A stretch of DNA of 64,000 nt, from assembly GCF_000612845.1 (NCBI RefSeq), contig NZ_CCAT010000083.1, forward strand, positions 310,001 to 374,000, given 5' to 3'. This DNA is from Clostridium ihumii AP5. GTDB lineage: Bacteria; Bacillota; Clostridia; Clostridiales; Clostridiaceae. This document shows, piece by piece, positions 1 to 9,143 of this stretch; the first letter of the stretch is position 1, and each line of letters starts with the position of its first letter. The position numbers and the translations under genes were made by a program. The notes under the pieces were generated by a model. The model saw nothing but the letters and a program-made list of their open reading frames with translations. It did no database searches and was not told the origin of the DNA.

Positions 1-623
1 TAGCATTAGCTAATGAAATGGCAATATTATGTAAAAGAATGGGTATAGATGTTTGGGAAGTTATAGATGCAGCTAAAACAAAACCATATGGTTTTATGGC
101 ATTTTATCCAGGTCCAGGACTAGGTGGACATTGCATACCACTAGATCCTTTCTACTTAGAATGGAAAGCAAAGGAATATGATTATCATACTCAATTAATA
201 GAAACTTCAGGAATAATTAATGATTCTATGCCTGAATTTGTTATAGAAAATGTAATGAACTTATTAAATGGAGATAAAAAGGCACTTAATGGAGCTAAAG
301 TACTAGTTATGGGTGCAGCATATAAGAAAGATATCGATGATATGAGAGAATCACCAACTTTAAAAGTATTAGAACTATTAGAGAAAAAAGGTGCTAATGT
401 TGTTGTAAATGATCCATATATTCCTTCATTCAAACATAAAGGTAAAGAATATATTTCTGTTGAATGGGAAAAAGAAATAGAAAGTGCTGATATAGTTCTT
501 ATAACTACAGATCATAGTTGCTATGATTATGAAAAAATAGTAGAAAAGGCTACTTTGCTATATGATACTAGAAATGCAACTAAAAATGTTAAGAACAATA
601 GACATAAAATAAATAAATTATAA
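1..623 (+). CDS. nucleotide-sugar 6-dehydrogenase (WbpA/UDP-GlcNAc dehydrogenase type), 5' truncated by window edge
   Basis: This is the C-terminal half of an NAD-dependent UDP-sugar 6-dehydrogenase, which oxidises C6 of a UDP-hexose to a uronic acid in two steps. The frame is open to base 1 (ALANEM precedes the first visible Met at base 18), so the NAD-binding N-terminus lies outside the window. The motif GPGLGGHCIPLDPFYL contains the catalytic cysteine, and the later AAYKKDIDDMRESPTL block is typical of the UDP-binding C-terminal domain. A Gfo/Idh oxidoreductase and a hexapeptide acetyltransferase follow, as in WbpA-WbpB-WbpD gene sets, so UDP-GlcNAc is the likeliest substrate. UDP-glucose or UDP-ManNAc cannot be excluded from sequence alone. 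Confidence 0.9.
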   Translation, partial: ALANEMAILCKRMGIDVWEVIDAAKTKPYGFMAFYPGPGLGGHCIPLDPFYLEWKAKEYDYHTQLIETSGIINDSMPEFVIENVMNLLNGDKKALNGAKVLVMGAAYKKDIDDMRESPTLKVLELLEKKGANVVVNDPYIPSFKHKGKEYISVEWEKEIESADIVLITTDHSCYDYEKIVEKATLLYDTRNATKNVKNNRHKINKL

Positions 624-646
624 TATTATTTTTTATTTGGAGAGAG

Positions 647-670
647 GCACATAGTTGAAAATCTATGTGC
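647..670. other. intercistronic hairpin
   Basis: The arms GCACATAG and CTATGTGC form an 8-bp stem between the dehydrogenase and the Gfo/Idh gene. It is followed by TTAATCTTT rather than a clean T-run. It could be a weak terminator, an attenuator or an mRNA-stability element inside the operon. Confidence 0.4.
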
Positions 671-720
671 TTAATCTTTAAAGAGTTTAAAATAATTTTA
701 TTATTCAAGGAGGAAATTTT

Positions 721-1833
721 ATGAAACAATTTAAATTTGCGGTAATAGGTTGTGGAAGAATATCTTATAAAGGTGTAGAAGCAATAGTAAACAATAAAGA
801 TGAAGCTAAATTAGTAGCAACTTGTGATGTAGTAGAAGAAAAAGCAATAGCTAAAAAAGATGAATATATAAAAAGTATGAATTGTGAATGTGATGTTAAG
901 GTTTATACGGATTATAAAAAAATGTTAGATGAAGTAGAAATAGATATTGCATACATAGCAACTGAAAGTGGATATCATCCTGAAATAGCTATATATTGCA
1001 TGAACAAAGGATTAAGTGTAATAGTTGAAAAACCAATGGCTCTTTCAGTTAAAGATGCAGATGAAATGATAGCAGTAGCTAAGAAGAATAATGTTACATT
1101 GTCTATATCTCATCAAAATAGATTTAATGCACCAATACAAAAGTTAAGAAGTGCTATAGAAGAAAATAGATTTGGTAGATTAGTAAATGGAACTGCAAGA
1201 ATCTTATGGAATAGAAATATGGGATATTACGAGCAAGCACCTTGGAGGGGAACATGGGCTCAAGATGGTGGTACATTAATGAATCAATGCATACACAATA
1301 TAGATTTACTTCAATGGATGTTAGGTGGAGAAGTAGATACTGTTTATGCACAATGTGATACATTCTTAAGAGATATAGAAGCAGAAGATTTCGGTGCTAT
1401 ATTAATAAGATTTAAAAATGGTGCTATAGGAATAGTAGAGGGTAGTGCATGTGTATTCCCTAAAAATTTGGAAGAAACTTTAAGTATATTTGGAGAAAAG
1501 GCAGCAGTTTGTATAGGGGGAATGGCTGTTAATAAAATAGAAACTTGGAGATTTGAAGACGAAAAAGAATTAGAAGAAGATGTAATAAAAGAAGCATCAG
1601 GGGAAGTTGATAATGTTTATGGAGCAGGTCATACAGCACTATTTAAAAATGTTATAGATGCAATAAACAATGGAACTGAACCATTAGTTAGTGGAGAACA
1701 AGGTAAAAAGGCTATGGAAATAATATTAGCTGCTTACAAATCTAGATTAACAGGAATGCCAGTAAAATTCCCAATGGAAAACTTTGCAAGCACTGATATG
1801 AAGGATGTTTCTAAAATTCACAACATAAAGTAA
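721..1833 (+). CDS. Gfo/Idh/MocA family oxidoreductase (WbpB-like)
   Basis: A 370-residue NAD(P)-dependent oxidoreductase. The N-terminal Rossmann fold begins with FAVIGCGRIS (about residues 6-15), and VEKPMALSV (about 100) is the conserved EKP motif whose lysine takes part in catalysis. A C-terminal Gfo/Idh dimerisation domain follows. In WbpB-type enzymes the 3-hydroxyl of UDP-GlcNAc uronate is oxidised to a 3-keto sugar for later transamination. Position directly after the 6-dehydrogenase and before a WbpD-like acetyltransferase supports that role. The start is ATG with AAGGAGG eight bases upstream. The family is large, so the exact substrate is inferred from context only. Confidence 0.85.
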   Translation: MKQFKFAVIGCGRISYKGVEAIVNNKDEAKLVATCDVVEEKAIAKKDEYIKSMNCECDVKVYTDYKKMLDEVEIDIAYIATESGYHPEIAIYCMNKGLSVIVEKPMALSVKDADEMIAVAKKNNVTLSISHQNRFNAPIQKLRSAIEENRFGRLVNGTARILWNRNMGYYEQAPWRGTWAQDGGTLMNQCIHNIDLLQWMLGGEVDTVYAQCDTFLRDIEAEDFGAILIRFKNGAIGIVEGSACVFPKNLEETLSIFGEKAAVCIGGMAVNKIETWRFEDEKELEEDVIKEASGEVDNVYGAGHTALFKNVIDAINNGTEPLVSGEQGKKAMEIILAAYKSRLTGMPVKFPMENFASTDMKDVSKIHNIK

Positions 1834-1871
1834 TATGTAAATCCAAATTATATAATTAAATTATTTTAAAT

Positions 1872-1915
1872 GAGGACCAAAATATTGTAATAAGTAAATT
1901 ATAATTTTGGTCCTC
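1872..1915. other. perfect intercistronic hairpin
   Basis: Arms GAGGACCAAAAT and ATTTTGGTCCTC give a perfect 12-bp stem with a 20-base AT loop, between the WbpB-like and WbpD-like genes. There is no downstream T-run, so it is not a standard intrinsic terminator. It may set relative expression or RNA stability in the operon. Confidence 0.5.
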
Positions 1916-1967
1916 TAATGGCTAATGTAAATTAAATTTCTTGAAATAGAAAAGGAGAGAAATAATT

Positions 1968-2708
1968 ATGAATTATATTTCTGACAAAAGTAAAATTGGA
2001 GATAATGTAGAAATAGGAAGATTTTCAGTTATTGAAGATGAGGTAGTTATAGGAAATAATTGCAAGATAGGACATAATGTTATAATACATAGTGGAACTG
2101 TTGTGGGGGATAATGTAAGGATTGATGATAATACTGTTATAGGTAAGTTACCTATGAGAGGTGTTAATAGTATATTTAAAGATGAAGATAAGTTAGAACC
2201 AGCTCATATAAGTAATGAATGTTTAATTGGTGCTAATGTTATAATTTATACAGGATGTACTATTGGAAATAAAACATTAATAGCAGATGTTGCAACTATA
2301 AGAGAAAATGTAAAAATAGGTGAGAAAACAGTAATTGGAAGAGGAACAACAGTTGAAAATTTCTGCACTATAGGAAGCAATTGCAAAATACAAACAAATG
2401 TTTATATAACTGCTTATTCAGAAGTAGAAGATAATGTATTTATTGCACCTTGTGTTACAACATCAAATGATAATTATGCAGCACGTTCTAAGGAGAGATT
2501 TGGAAAGTTTAAAGGAGTTACTATAAAAAAAGGTGGAAGAATAGGAGCCGGTGCAGTAATACTTCCAGGTAAAATTATTGAAGAAGATGCATTTGTTGCA
2601 GCGGGTAGTGTTTTAACAAAAAATGTGCCAAAAGAAAAAATAATGGTAGGAAATCCAGCAAGAGTATTCAGAAATGTTCCAGAAGACCAACTTTTAAAAA
2701 ATCAATAA
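1968..2708 (+). CDS. left-handed beta-helix N-acyltransferase (WbpD-like)
   Basis: A 246-residue protein made almost wholly of hexapeptide repeats ([IV]G.N / [IV].. type), for example SKIGDNVEIGRF, VVIGNNCKIGHN and GGRIGAGAVILPG, ending in the usual VGNPARVFR. This is the left-handed parallel beta-helix fold of trimeric acetyl-CoA-dependent acyltransferases. Placed after WbpA/WbpB-like enzymes, it probably acetylates the 3-amino group of UDP-2-acetamido-3-amino-uronate (the WbpD step). The WbpE-type aminotransferase needed before it is not in the window. Start ATG is preceded by AAAGGAGAG. Acceptor specificity is inferred. Confidence 0.8.
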   Translation: MNYISDKSKIGDNVEIGRFSVIEDEVVIGNNCKIGHNVIIHSGTVVGDNVRIDDNTVIGKLPMRGVNSIFKDEDKLEPAHISNECLIGANVIIYTGCTIGNKTLIADVATIRENVKIGEKTVIGRGTTVENFCTIGSNCKIQTNVYITAYSEVEDNVFIAPCVTTSNDNYAARSKERFGKFKGVTIKKGGRIGAGAVILPGKIIEEDAFVAAGSVLTKNVPKEKIMVGNPARVFRNVPEDQLLKNQ

Positions 2709-2891
2709 GTTGCATATAATTTACAATAAATAATATCTATTTTGAAGCAATTTAATTATATATGGATTGAAAAATGGCAATGTACTTGTTCATATAAAAT
2801 TTGAAATTCCATAATTTGAAATTATAGAACTCTATATGTGTTTATTTAGCATAGAATAATAAGAAAAATTGCATCAAATCTAGGAGGATAT

Positions 2892-4031
2892 ATGAAAAAT
2901 ATATTATTTATTTCATATTATTTTGAGCCTTTAAAGGAAGTGGGAGCTAAAAGAGTATCTTATTGGGCTAAATACATAAATGAAGTGGATAGAAGCATAA
3001 TATGTGATGTTATAACTGCTACACAAGATACAGATAAAATCAACAAAGAATCTATAAGAAATATATATTATGTCCCAAACAACTTATCTAAAAGAAAAAC
3101 TATAATAAAGGATGTAGGAAGAGAGTGGGAACAAAATCTTAAGAGGTTTTTCAATAAAAATGAATTACCTAAATATGATGTAGTAGTTATAACTGGTGGT
3201 CCATTTATGCAGTTTAATATCACTAAATTTATAAAAACAAAAATGAATTGTAAAGTAATTTTGGATTTTAGAGATCCTTTTGCTAACAATCCAAGGTTTA
3301 ATAATAGTATAATAAAAAAGAAAATAAAATCTTATTATGAAAAAATGTTTATTTCAAATTGTGATAAAGTTATAACTGTTAATAAATATTGTACTGATCT
3401 ATTAACAACAAAAGATTATAAAAAAGTTAGTATAATAGAAAATGGATATGATGAAAAGACTTTATCCAAAATAGATTTAAAAGATAATTATTTAAAAAAT
3501 GATAAATCCATTACATTAGTTTATGCTGGTAAAATTCATGATATAGAAACTACAGATAAATTTTTAAAAGTTTTAACTAGAAATAAAAATAGAAATAGAT
3601 TTAGTTTTTATTATATTGGTAATGATGAGAAAAAATTAATAAAGTTTAGCCAATTTTCCAATATACACATATTAGGACATAAAGATTATGAAGAAACTCT
3701 TAAGTATATAAAAAATTGTGATATAGGAATGGTTATAACGTCAGCAGATCCATTTATATCAACTACTAAAGTTTTTGATTATATTGCATTAAATAAAAAT
3801 GTATTTGTGTTAACAGATAAAAATTTAACTCATGGAAGTTTAAGAGATATTTTATCTAAGTATTCCACAAAATGTTTTTGGAGTTGTTCAGATGAGGAGA
3901 ATATAGAATTTATGCTGAATGATATAAGCAAATATTGTGAGATGAATAAAGATGAAGTAAAATCTAACAATGAAGAGTTTTCTAGAAAAATGGGACTGTT
4001 AAAATTAGTAGATATTATTAATTCAATGTAA
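2892..4031 (+). CDS. glycosyltransferase, GT4/GT-B like
   Basis: A 379-residue cytosolic GT-B type glycosyltransferase. The N-terminus (ILFISYYFEPLKEVGAKR) is the acceptor-binding Rossmann start seen in family 4 enzymes. The middle has IENGYDEKTLSK and LVYAGKIHD, typical of the donor-domain entry. The C-terminal domain carries CDIGMVITSADPFISTTKVFDYIALNK, a variant of the donor-binding E(x7)E region in which the first glutamate is not obvious. Start ATG follows AGGAGG. The gene lies in the polysaccharide operon, 183 bases after the acetyltransferase, and probably adds one sugar to the lipid-linked repeat unit. Donor and linkage are unknown. Confidence 0.75.
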   Translation: MKNILFISYYFEPLKEVGAKRVSYWAKYINEVDRSIICDVITATQDTDKINKESIRNIYYVPNNLSKRKTIIKDVGREWEQNLKRFFNKNELPKYDVVVITGGPFMQFNITKFIKTKMNCKVILDFRDPFANNPRFNNSIIKKKIKSYYEKMFISNCDKVITVNKYCTDLLTTKDYKKVSIIENGYDEKTLSKIDLKDNYLKNDKSITLVYAGKIHDIETTDKFLKVLTRNKNRNRFSFYYIGNDEKKLIKFSQFSNIHILGHKDYEETLKYIKNCDIGMVITSADPFISTTKVFDYIALNKNVFVLTDKNLTHGSLRDILSKYSTKCFWSCSDEENIEFMLNDISKYCEMNKDEVKSNNEEFSRKMGLLKLVDIINSM

Positions 4032-4072
4032 ATTTTTTAAAATTAACATATTTAAATTTGGAGGAAAACATT

Positions 4073-5521
4073 ATGAAAGAAAACAAAGTAAGGAGATTAA
4101 ATGTGGTAGATGTATACATGATATGTTTAGTTGGATTATGTATACTTAGTGCAATAGAAAATCCTAATAAAATTGTTGCACCAATATTTGCTTTAGTTTA
4201 TATAGCCTTAATTTATTTTAAATTTAATAATAATTTTGTAGTAGTACAATTATGTACATTGTTATTATTTGCAGTACTCAATTCCAATTTTTATTTTAAT
4301 GTAGGTGGTAGTGCAATATATGGTTTTTATGTGATAGTATTTTTATATTATATGTATTTAATTTTTGATTTATTAAAAAATAAACGTAAATCTAGATATG
4401 TATCAGTACTAAAACAATTTGACTTTTGGGTGGTTGCATTAATAATAGTATATGGTGTATTTACTATATTTATAAGTAATAGCAAAAGTGTGGCAATATC
4501 AAGTATAAAAAGTCATATTATTTCAATGTCTGTATTTATAATAATATTAATAGAAATGAGAAATTTAGAAAATTTAAAGGAAGTTTTAAGTTTTTTTAGA
4601 TATTTATTAGTAGGTATTTTAGCTTTAAGTTTTTTAGAAATATTAGGCATAAGATATGGAATGGCTAATCATTTTCAAGCAAGTAATTTAAGTGAGAAAA
4701 TATATCCACATATTAAAAGAGTTCCAGTATCATTTTTCTTTAATCCCAATAATTATTGTGTGTTTTTAGTTGCAAGTATGATTATTGTTTTAGGATTCAT
4801 TTTATATGAAAACAGAAAAATAGATTATTTAATATATTTGGCATGTCTGATAACATTAATTTTTGGAATGAGTAGAACTGCGTGGATAACTTTATTATTT
4901 AGTTTAGGATTTATCGTTATTTTCTTTGTTTTGAATAAGGATAAAATTAATGTAAAAAAATCAATTATAATAGCTATAACAACAGTTATTATATTTCAAG
5001 GTTTATCATTTATACCACAAATGCAACCATTTTATGGTAAAATGCAACAATTAAAAGAAATGGAAGAAATGGAAGGCGAATTAGGAGGAATCAAGGTAGG
5101 AGAACAAGGTTCTATAAATATTAGATCAACTTTAATAGTAGATGTTACACAGGGCGTATTTAAAGAACATCATTTATTAGGATTTGGTCCAGGAAATACA
5201 TCTTTATATATAAAGCAATTAGATAACACCTTTGGTATATATAATTTACATAGTTTAATATTGGAAATACTGGGGGATTATGGTGTTTTGGTTTTAGGAA
5301 TTTTTATAGTCTGTTATATTGTAAAATCAATAAATTTATTAATAATCTATTTGAAATGCAATAAAGAAATTAAAGAATATGTATTCATTTCTGGGGTATT
5401 GATGTTCAATTTAATCTTATTAAGCTTTGCACCAAGTACTGTAATGAATTTCCCAATGTTTTGGGTATTTATGGGAATGGCAATGGGAGTTTCATCAATA
5501 AAAAAGAATATAATGAGATAA
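4073..5521 (+). CDS. O-antigen polymerase/ligase-like membrane protein (Wzy/WaaL family)
   Basis: A 482-residue polytopic membrane protein with about ten to twelve hydrophobic segments. The large extracytoplasmic loop near residues 320-380 contains the repeat-rich MQQLKEMEEMEGELGG stretch, then GFGPGNTS and a conserved histidine (NLHSLILEILGDYG), as in Wzy_C/O-antigen ligase proteins. It would polymerise undecaprenyl-linked repeat units, or ligate the glycan, on the outer face of the membrane. An upstream in-frame TTG (4058) exists, but GGAGG at 4060-4064 places the start at the ATG at 4073. A second protein of this family is encoded at 9144. Confidence 0.8.
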   Translation: MKENKVRRLNVVDVYMICLVGLCILSAIENPNKIVAPIFALVYIALIYFKFNNNFVVVQLCTLLLFAVLNSNFYFNVGGSAIYGFYVIVFLYYMYLIFDLLKNKRKSRYVSVLKQFDFWVVALIIVYGVFTIFISNSKSVAISSIKSHIISMSVFIIILIEMRNLENLKEVLSFFRYLLVGILALSFLEILGIRYGMANHFQASNLSEKIYPHIKRVPVSFFFNPNNYCVFLVASMIIVLGFILYENRKIDYLIYLACLITLIFGMSRTAWITLLFSLGFIVIFFVLNKDKINVKKSIIIAITTVIIFQGLSFIPQMQPFYGKMQQLKEMEEMEGELGGIKVGEQGSINIRSTLIVDVTQGVFKEHHLLGFGPGNTSLYIKQLDNTFGIYNLHSLILEILGDYGVLVLGIFIVCYIVKSINLLIIYLKCNKEIKEYVFISGVLMFNLILLSFAPSTVMNFPMFWVFMGMAMGVSSIKKNIMR

Positions 5522-5627
5522 CGAATTTTAAAGTGTAAATATTTAATTAAAAAGAAGACTTTGATGAAAATAAAATGTTATTGCATAAGATTTAGATTAA
5601 AATAAATTTTATTTTTAGGAGGAAAAT

Positions 5628-6728
5628 ATGAATAGAAAATGTATAATTCATTTGCCTTTCTATATTGATGTAGAACACCCTTCCGGATCTCAAATAAGAC
5701 CTATAAAGATGATAAATGCATTTAAAAATATAGGTTATGATGTAGAAGTTATTAGTGGATATGGTGATAAAAGAAAAAGCATTATAAAAGAAATAAAAGA
5801 AAATATAAAAAATGGTATAAAATATGAATTTGTCTATAGTGAAAGTTCTACAGAACCAACATTACTTACAGAAAAAAATCATTTGCCACAATATCCAATA
5901 TTGGATTTCAATTTTTTAAAGTATTGTAAAGAAAAAGGTATAAAAATAGGTTTATTCTATAGAGATATATATTGGAAATTTCCGATATATAGTGAAAGTG
6001 TAGGATTGTTAAAGAGAATAGTGGCAAAAAGCTTTTATAAATATGATTTAAAGCAATATAATAAAATAGTAGATGTATTATATTTGCCATGTATGGAAAT
6101 GAGTAAATATATATCGGAAATCCAAAATGTAAAGATAAAGGAATTGCCTCCAGCGATTGATGAAGTTTGTGATGGTGATGAATATAATAGGAAAGATATA
6201 AAAGATAAATTAAGAATATTTTATGTAGGTGGAATATCAGGATTATATGACTTGAAAAACTTATTTATAGCAATAAATAAGTGTAATAATGTAGAACTTA
6301 CAGTTTGTTGTAGACAAAGTGAATGGGAAAAATGTAAAGATAGATATGAAGAAAACTTGATTGGTAATATAAAGATAATTCACAAATCAGGAGATGAACT
6401 AAAAAAATATTATTTAGAAAGTGATATAGCTAGTTTATTTTTTCAGCCAAGTGAATATAGAAGTTTTGCAATGCCATTAAAACTGTTTGAATATATTCAA
6501 TACAATAAGCCAATAATTACAACAAAAGGGACTGCAACAGGAAATTTTGTTGAAAGATATGGAATTGGTTGGAATATAAATTATGATATAAAAGATTTAG
6601 TTGATTTAATAAATTATTTAAATGAGAATAATGATGAAATATCTATAAAAAGTAAAAATATGAGTAAAATTATAGAAGATAATAAATGGAATTCAAGAGC
6701 AAAACAAGTTGAAAAAGATTTAAGTTAA
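5628..6728 (+). CDS. glycosyltransferase, GT4-like
   Basis: A 366-residue protein with GT-B features. The N-terminal HLPFYIDVEHPSGSQIRPIKMINAFKNIGYDVEVISGYG resembles the acceptor domain of family 4 enzymes. The middle FYVGGISGLYDLKNLFIAINK marks the donor domain, and FQPSEYRSFAMPLKLFEYIQYNKPIITT corresponds to the E(x7)E donor-binding region with FEYI. The gene follows the Wzy-like gene and ends 12 bases before wecB, so the two are almost certainly co-transcribed. ATG start with AGGAGG. Sugar specificity is unknown. Confidence 0.72.
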   Translation: MNRKCIIHLPFYIDVEHPSGSQIRPIKMINAFKNIGYDVEVISGYGDKRKSIIKEIKENIKNGIKYEFVYSESSTEPTLLTEKNHLPQYPILDFNFLKYCKEKGIKIGLFYRDIYWKFPIYSESVGLLKRIVAKSFYKYDLKQYNKIVDVLYLPCMEMSKYISEIQNVKIKELPPAIDEVCDGDEYNRKDIKDKLRIFYVGGISGLYDLKNLFIAINKCNNVELTVCCRQSEWEKCKDRYEENLIGNIKIIHKSGDELKKYYLESDIASLFFQPSEYRSFAMPLKLFEYIQYNKPIITTKGTATGNFVERYGIGWNINYDIKDLVDLINYLNENNDEISIKSKNMSKIIEDNKWNSRAKQVEKDLS

Positions 6729-6740
6729 GAGGTGTAATAT

Positions 6741-7802
6741 ATGAAAATTATAACAGTTATAGGAGCGCGTCCTCAATTTATTAAGGCCGCAGCTGTTTCT
6801 AATATAATAAGAAAAGAACATGAAGAAATCCTTATACACACAGGACAGCATTATGATGAAAATATGTCAAAAATATTTTTTGAAGAATTAAATATACCTA
6901 AACCAGAATATAATTTATCTGTAGGATCAGGTGGTCATGGAAAACAAACAGGAGAAATGATGGGAAAATTAGAGGCCATCTATGAAAGAGAAAAGCCTGA
7001 TTTAGTTTTAGTTTATGGAGATACTAATTCTACATTAGCTGGAGCGCTAGTAGCAAGTAAAATGTTAATTCCAGTAGCACATATAGAAGCTGGACTTAGA
7101 AGTTTTAATAAAAATATGCCAGAGGAACAAAATAGAATATTAACTGATCATATATCAAAAATATTATTTACTCCAACAGAAACAGCTAATAAAAATTTAA
7201 AAAATGAAGGAATTAATAATAATGTATATAATGTTGGAGATGTAATGTTTGATGCAGTATTGCATTTTAAAAAATTAGCAAAACAAAAAAGTAGTATAGT
7301 ATCTGAATTAAATTTAACAAAAAATAATTATATATTAACAACTATTCACAGAGCTGAAAATACTAATGATATAAATAGACTAAAAAATATAATAGAAGCT
7401 CTTAATGAAAGTAATGAAACTGTGGTATTACCATTACATCCTAGAACTAAAAAATACATTGAAAGCTATGGATTAAATTTCAATAATAATATTAAAGTTA
7501 TAGAACCTATAGGATATTTAGATATGTTATCATTGGAGGAAGATAGCAAAAAAATAGTTACAGATAGTGGTGGAGTTCAAAAAGAGGCATTTTTTATGAA
7601 TAAGCCATGTATAACTATGAGAGATGAGACAGAATGGGTTGAAACTGTAGAAAATGGATGGAATGTAATAGTTGGAACGGATAAAGAAAAAATACTAAAT
7701 AATATAGTAAACTTTAATCCTACTACAGAGCAAAAACAACTATTTGGTGACGGAAATGCTGCAGAAAAGATATTAAAAATAATAAACCAGAACCTAAAGT
7801 AA
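6741..7802 (+). CDS. wecB: UDP-N-acetylglucosamine 2-epimerase family (WecB/WbpI type)
   Basis: A 353-residue non-hydrolysing UDP-HexNAc 2-epimerase of standard length. Visible motifs are GARPQFIKAA at the N-terminus, HTGQHYDENMS, the VYGDTNSTLAGA and HIEAGLRSFN blocks, MPEEQNR, and the C-terminal TDSGGVQKEAFF and TMRDETEWVETV blocks. The enzyme interconverts C2 epimers of a UDP-2-acetamido sugar. With WbpA/B/D-like genes in the same operon, a WbpI-like substrate (UDP-2,3-diacetamido-glucuronate to the manno form) is plausible; plain UDP-GlcNAc to UDP-ManNAc is the alternative. ATG start with AGAGGTG upstream. Lies between two glycosyltransferase genes, 12 and 16 bases away. Confidence 0.92.
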   Translation: MKIITVIGARPQFIKAAAVSNIIRKEHEEILIHTGQHYDENMSKIFFEELNIPKPEYNLSVGSGGHGKQTGEMMGKLEAIYEREKPDLVLVYGDTNSTLAGALVASKMLIPVAHIEAGLRSFNKNMPEEQNRILTDHISKILFTPTETANKNLKNEGINNNVYNVGDVMFDAVLHFKKLAKQKSSIVSELNLTKNNYILTTIHRAENTNDINRLKNIIEALNESNETVVLPLHPRTKKYIESYGLNFNNNIKVIEPIGYLDMLSLEEDSKKIVTDSGGVQKEAFFMNKPCITMRDETEWVETVENGWNVIVGTDKEKILNNIVNFNPTTEQKQLFGDGNAAEKILKIINQNLK

Positions 7803-7818
7803 GAAAGGTGGATTTAAT

Positions 7819-9045
7819 TTGAAAATATTATTTTTAACACAATATTGTCCACCAGAAGTTGGAGCACCACAAAATAGGATTTTTGAACTTGCAAAACAAC
7901 TTAAAAAGTTTGGACATGATATAACTATATTAACAGCAATGCCTAATTATCCAAAGGGTGAAATATTTGAAGGGTATGAAAATAAAAAGTTTTTAAAAGA
8001 AGAAATTGATGGAATTAAAATAGTTAGAACAAGTATATATGCAACTAAAAGTAAATCTTTTACTAAAAGACTTAGAAATTATTTATCATTTACATTTTCA
8101 TCTGTAATAAGTGGAAGTAAACATATTGATAAACAAGATGTTATAATAACAGAATCACCACCATTATTTTTAGGATGGTCTGGTTATGTTTTAGCAAAAA
8201 GAAAAAAAGCTAAGTTTATTTTTAATGTTTCAGATTTATGGCCAGAATCAGCTGTTAAATTAGGCGTTTTAAATAATAAATTATTTATAAAAATGTCAAC
8301 ATGGTTAGAAGAATTTTGCTATAAAAAAGCTGCTGCAGTAACAGGTCAGACACAAGGAATTGTAAACAACATTGTTCAAAGGGGTTTTGATAAAAAGAAA
8401 GTACATCTTATAACTAACGGTGTTGATACCGAATTCTTTAAAAAAGAAAATAGGGATGAATTGTTTAGAAAAGAATTAGGAATACAAAATAAATTTGCTA
8501 TTGTTTATGCAGGAATACATGGAATAGCTCAAGGATTAGAAGTTGTAATTGATTCCGCAGAAAGATTAAAAGAATATGATGATATTCAATTTATATTTGT
8601 TGGTGATGGACCAGAAAAGCAAATGCTAATAGAAAGAGCTGAAAGTAAAGGCTTAAAAAATGTTAAGTTTCTACCAGTTCAATTAAAGCCTCAAATGCCT
8701 AGAATTATAGCATCAATGGATGCTACAATAATACCTTTAAAGAGACTTGATTTGTTTAAAGGAGCATTACCATCAAAAATGTTTGAGGCATTATCATCAG
8801 AATTACCTATTGTATTAGCTGTTGAAGGTGAAGCTGAAAAACTTATAAATAGTGCTAAGGCTGGAATTGTAGTTCAACCAGAAAATTCTCAACAAATAGC
8901 TGATGCTATATTAAAATTATATAACGACAGGGAATTAGCATTAAATTTAGGAGCTAATGGAAGAAACTACGTTAAAGAACATTATTCAAGAGAAGCAATT
9001 GCGAGAAAGTTAGAAAAAATTCTTAAAGATATTACAGAAAAGTAG
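7819..9045 (+). CDS. glycosyltransferase family 4 (WbuB-like)
   Basis: A 408-residue GT4 enzyme. The N-terminus FLTQYCPPEVGAPQNRIFELAKQLKKFGHDITILTAMPNYPKG is characteristic of WbuB/PglA-like transferases acting on N-acetylated amino sugars. NVSDLWPESAVKLG is another hallmark of that subgroup. The donor domain has VYAGIHGIAQGLEVVI, FVGDGPEKQ and the PLKRLDLFKGALPSKMFEALSSELPIVLA region with the conserved glutamate. The start is TTG with AAAGGTGG seven bases upstream. It probably builds on the first sugar of the lipid-linked unit in the cytoplasm. Confidence 0.85.
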   Translation: MKILFLTQYCPPEVGAPQNRIFELAKQLKKFGHDITILTAMPNYPKGEIFEGYENKKFLKEEIDGIKIVRTSIYATKSKSFTKRLRNYLSFTFSSVISGSKHIDKQDVIITESPPLFLGWSGYVLAKRKKAKFIFNVSDLWPESAVKLGVLNNKLFIKMSTWLEEFCYKKAAAVTGQTQGIVNNIVQRGFDKKKVHLITNGVDTEFFKKENRDELFRKELGIQNKFAIVYAGIHGIAQGLEVVIDSAERLKEYDDIQFIFVGDGPEKQMLIERAESKGLKNVKFLPVQLKPQMPRIIASMDATIIPLKRLDLFKGALPSKMFEALSSELPIVLAVEGEAEKLINSAKAGIVVQPENSQQIADAILKLYNDRELALNLGANGRNYVKEHYSREAIARKLEKILKDITEK

Positions 9046-9071
9046 AAAATATGCTTAGTTATGAAAGATAA

Positions 9072-9117
9072 ATTTAAATTGTCCTTTACACTTAGATATG
9101 TAAGGGGCAATTTAAAT
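9072..9117. other. intercistronic hairpin
   Basis: ATTTAAATTGTCCTTTA pairs with TAAGGGGCAATTTAAAT (17 positions including G-U pairs) across a 12-base loop, between the WbuB-like gene and the second ligase-like gene. It is followed by ATTGTTTTG, a poor T-run. It may be a partial terminator or attenuator that lowers expression of the last three genes. Confidence 0.5.
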
Positions 9118-9143
9118 ATTGTTTTGAAAAGATGGTGATATAA

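Noticed and set aside
5061-5100. GAA/ATG-rich repeat in the first Wzy-like gene as a slippage tract
   Set aside because: The MQQLKEMEEMEGELGG stretch is irregular at the DNA level and in frame. There is no simple tandem unit able to slip.
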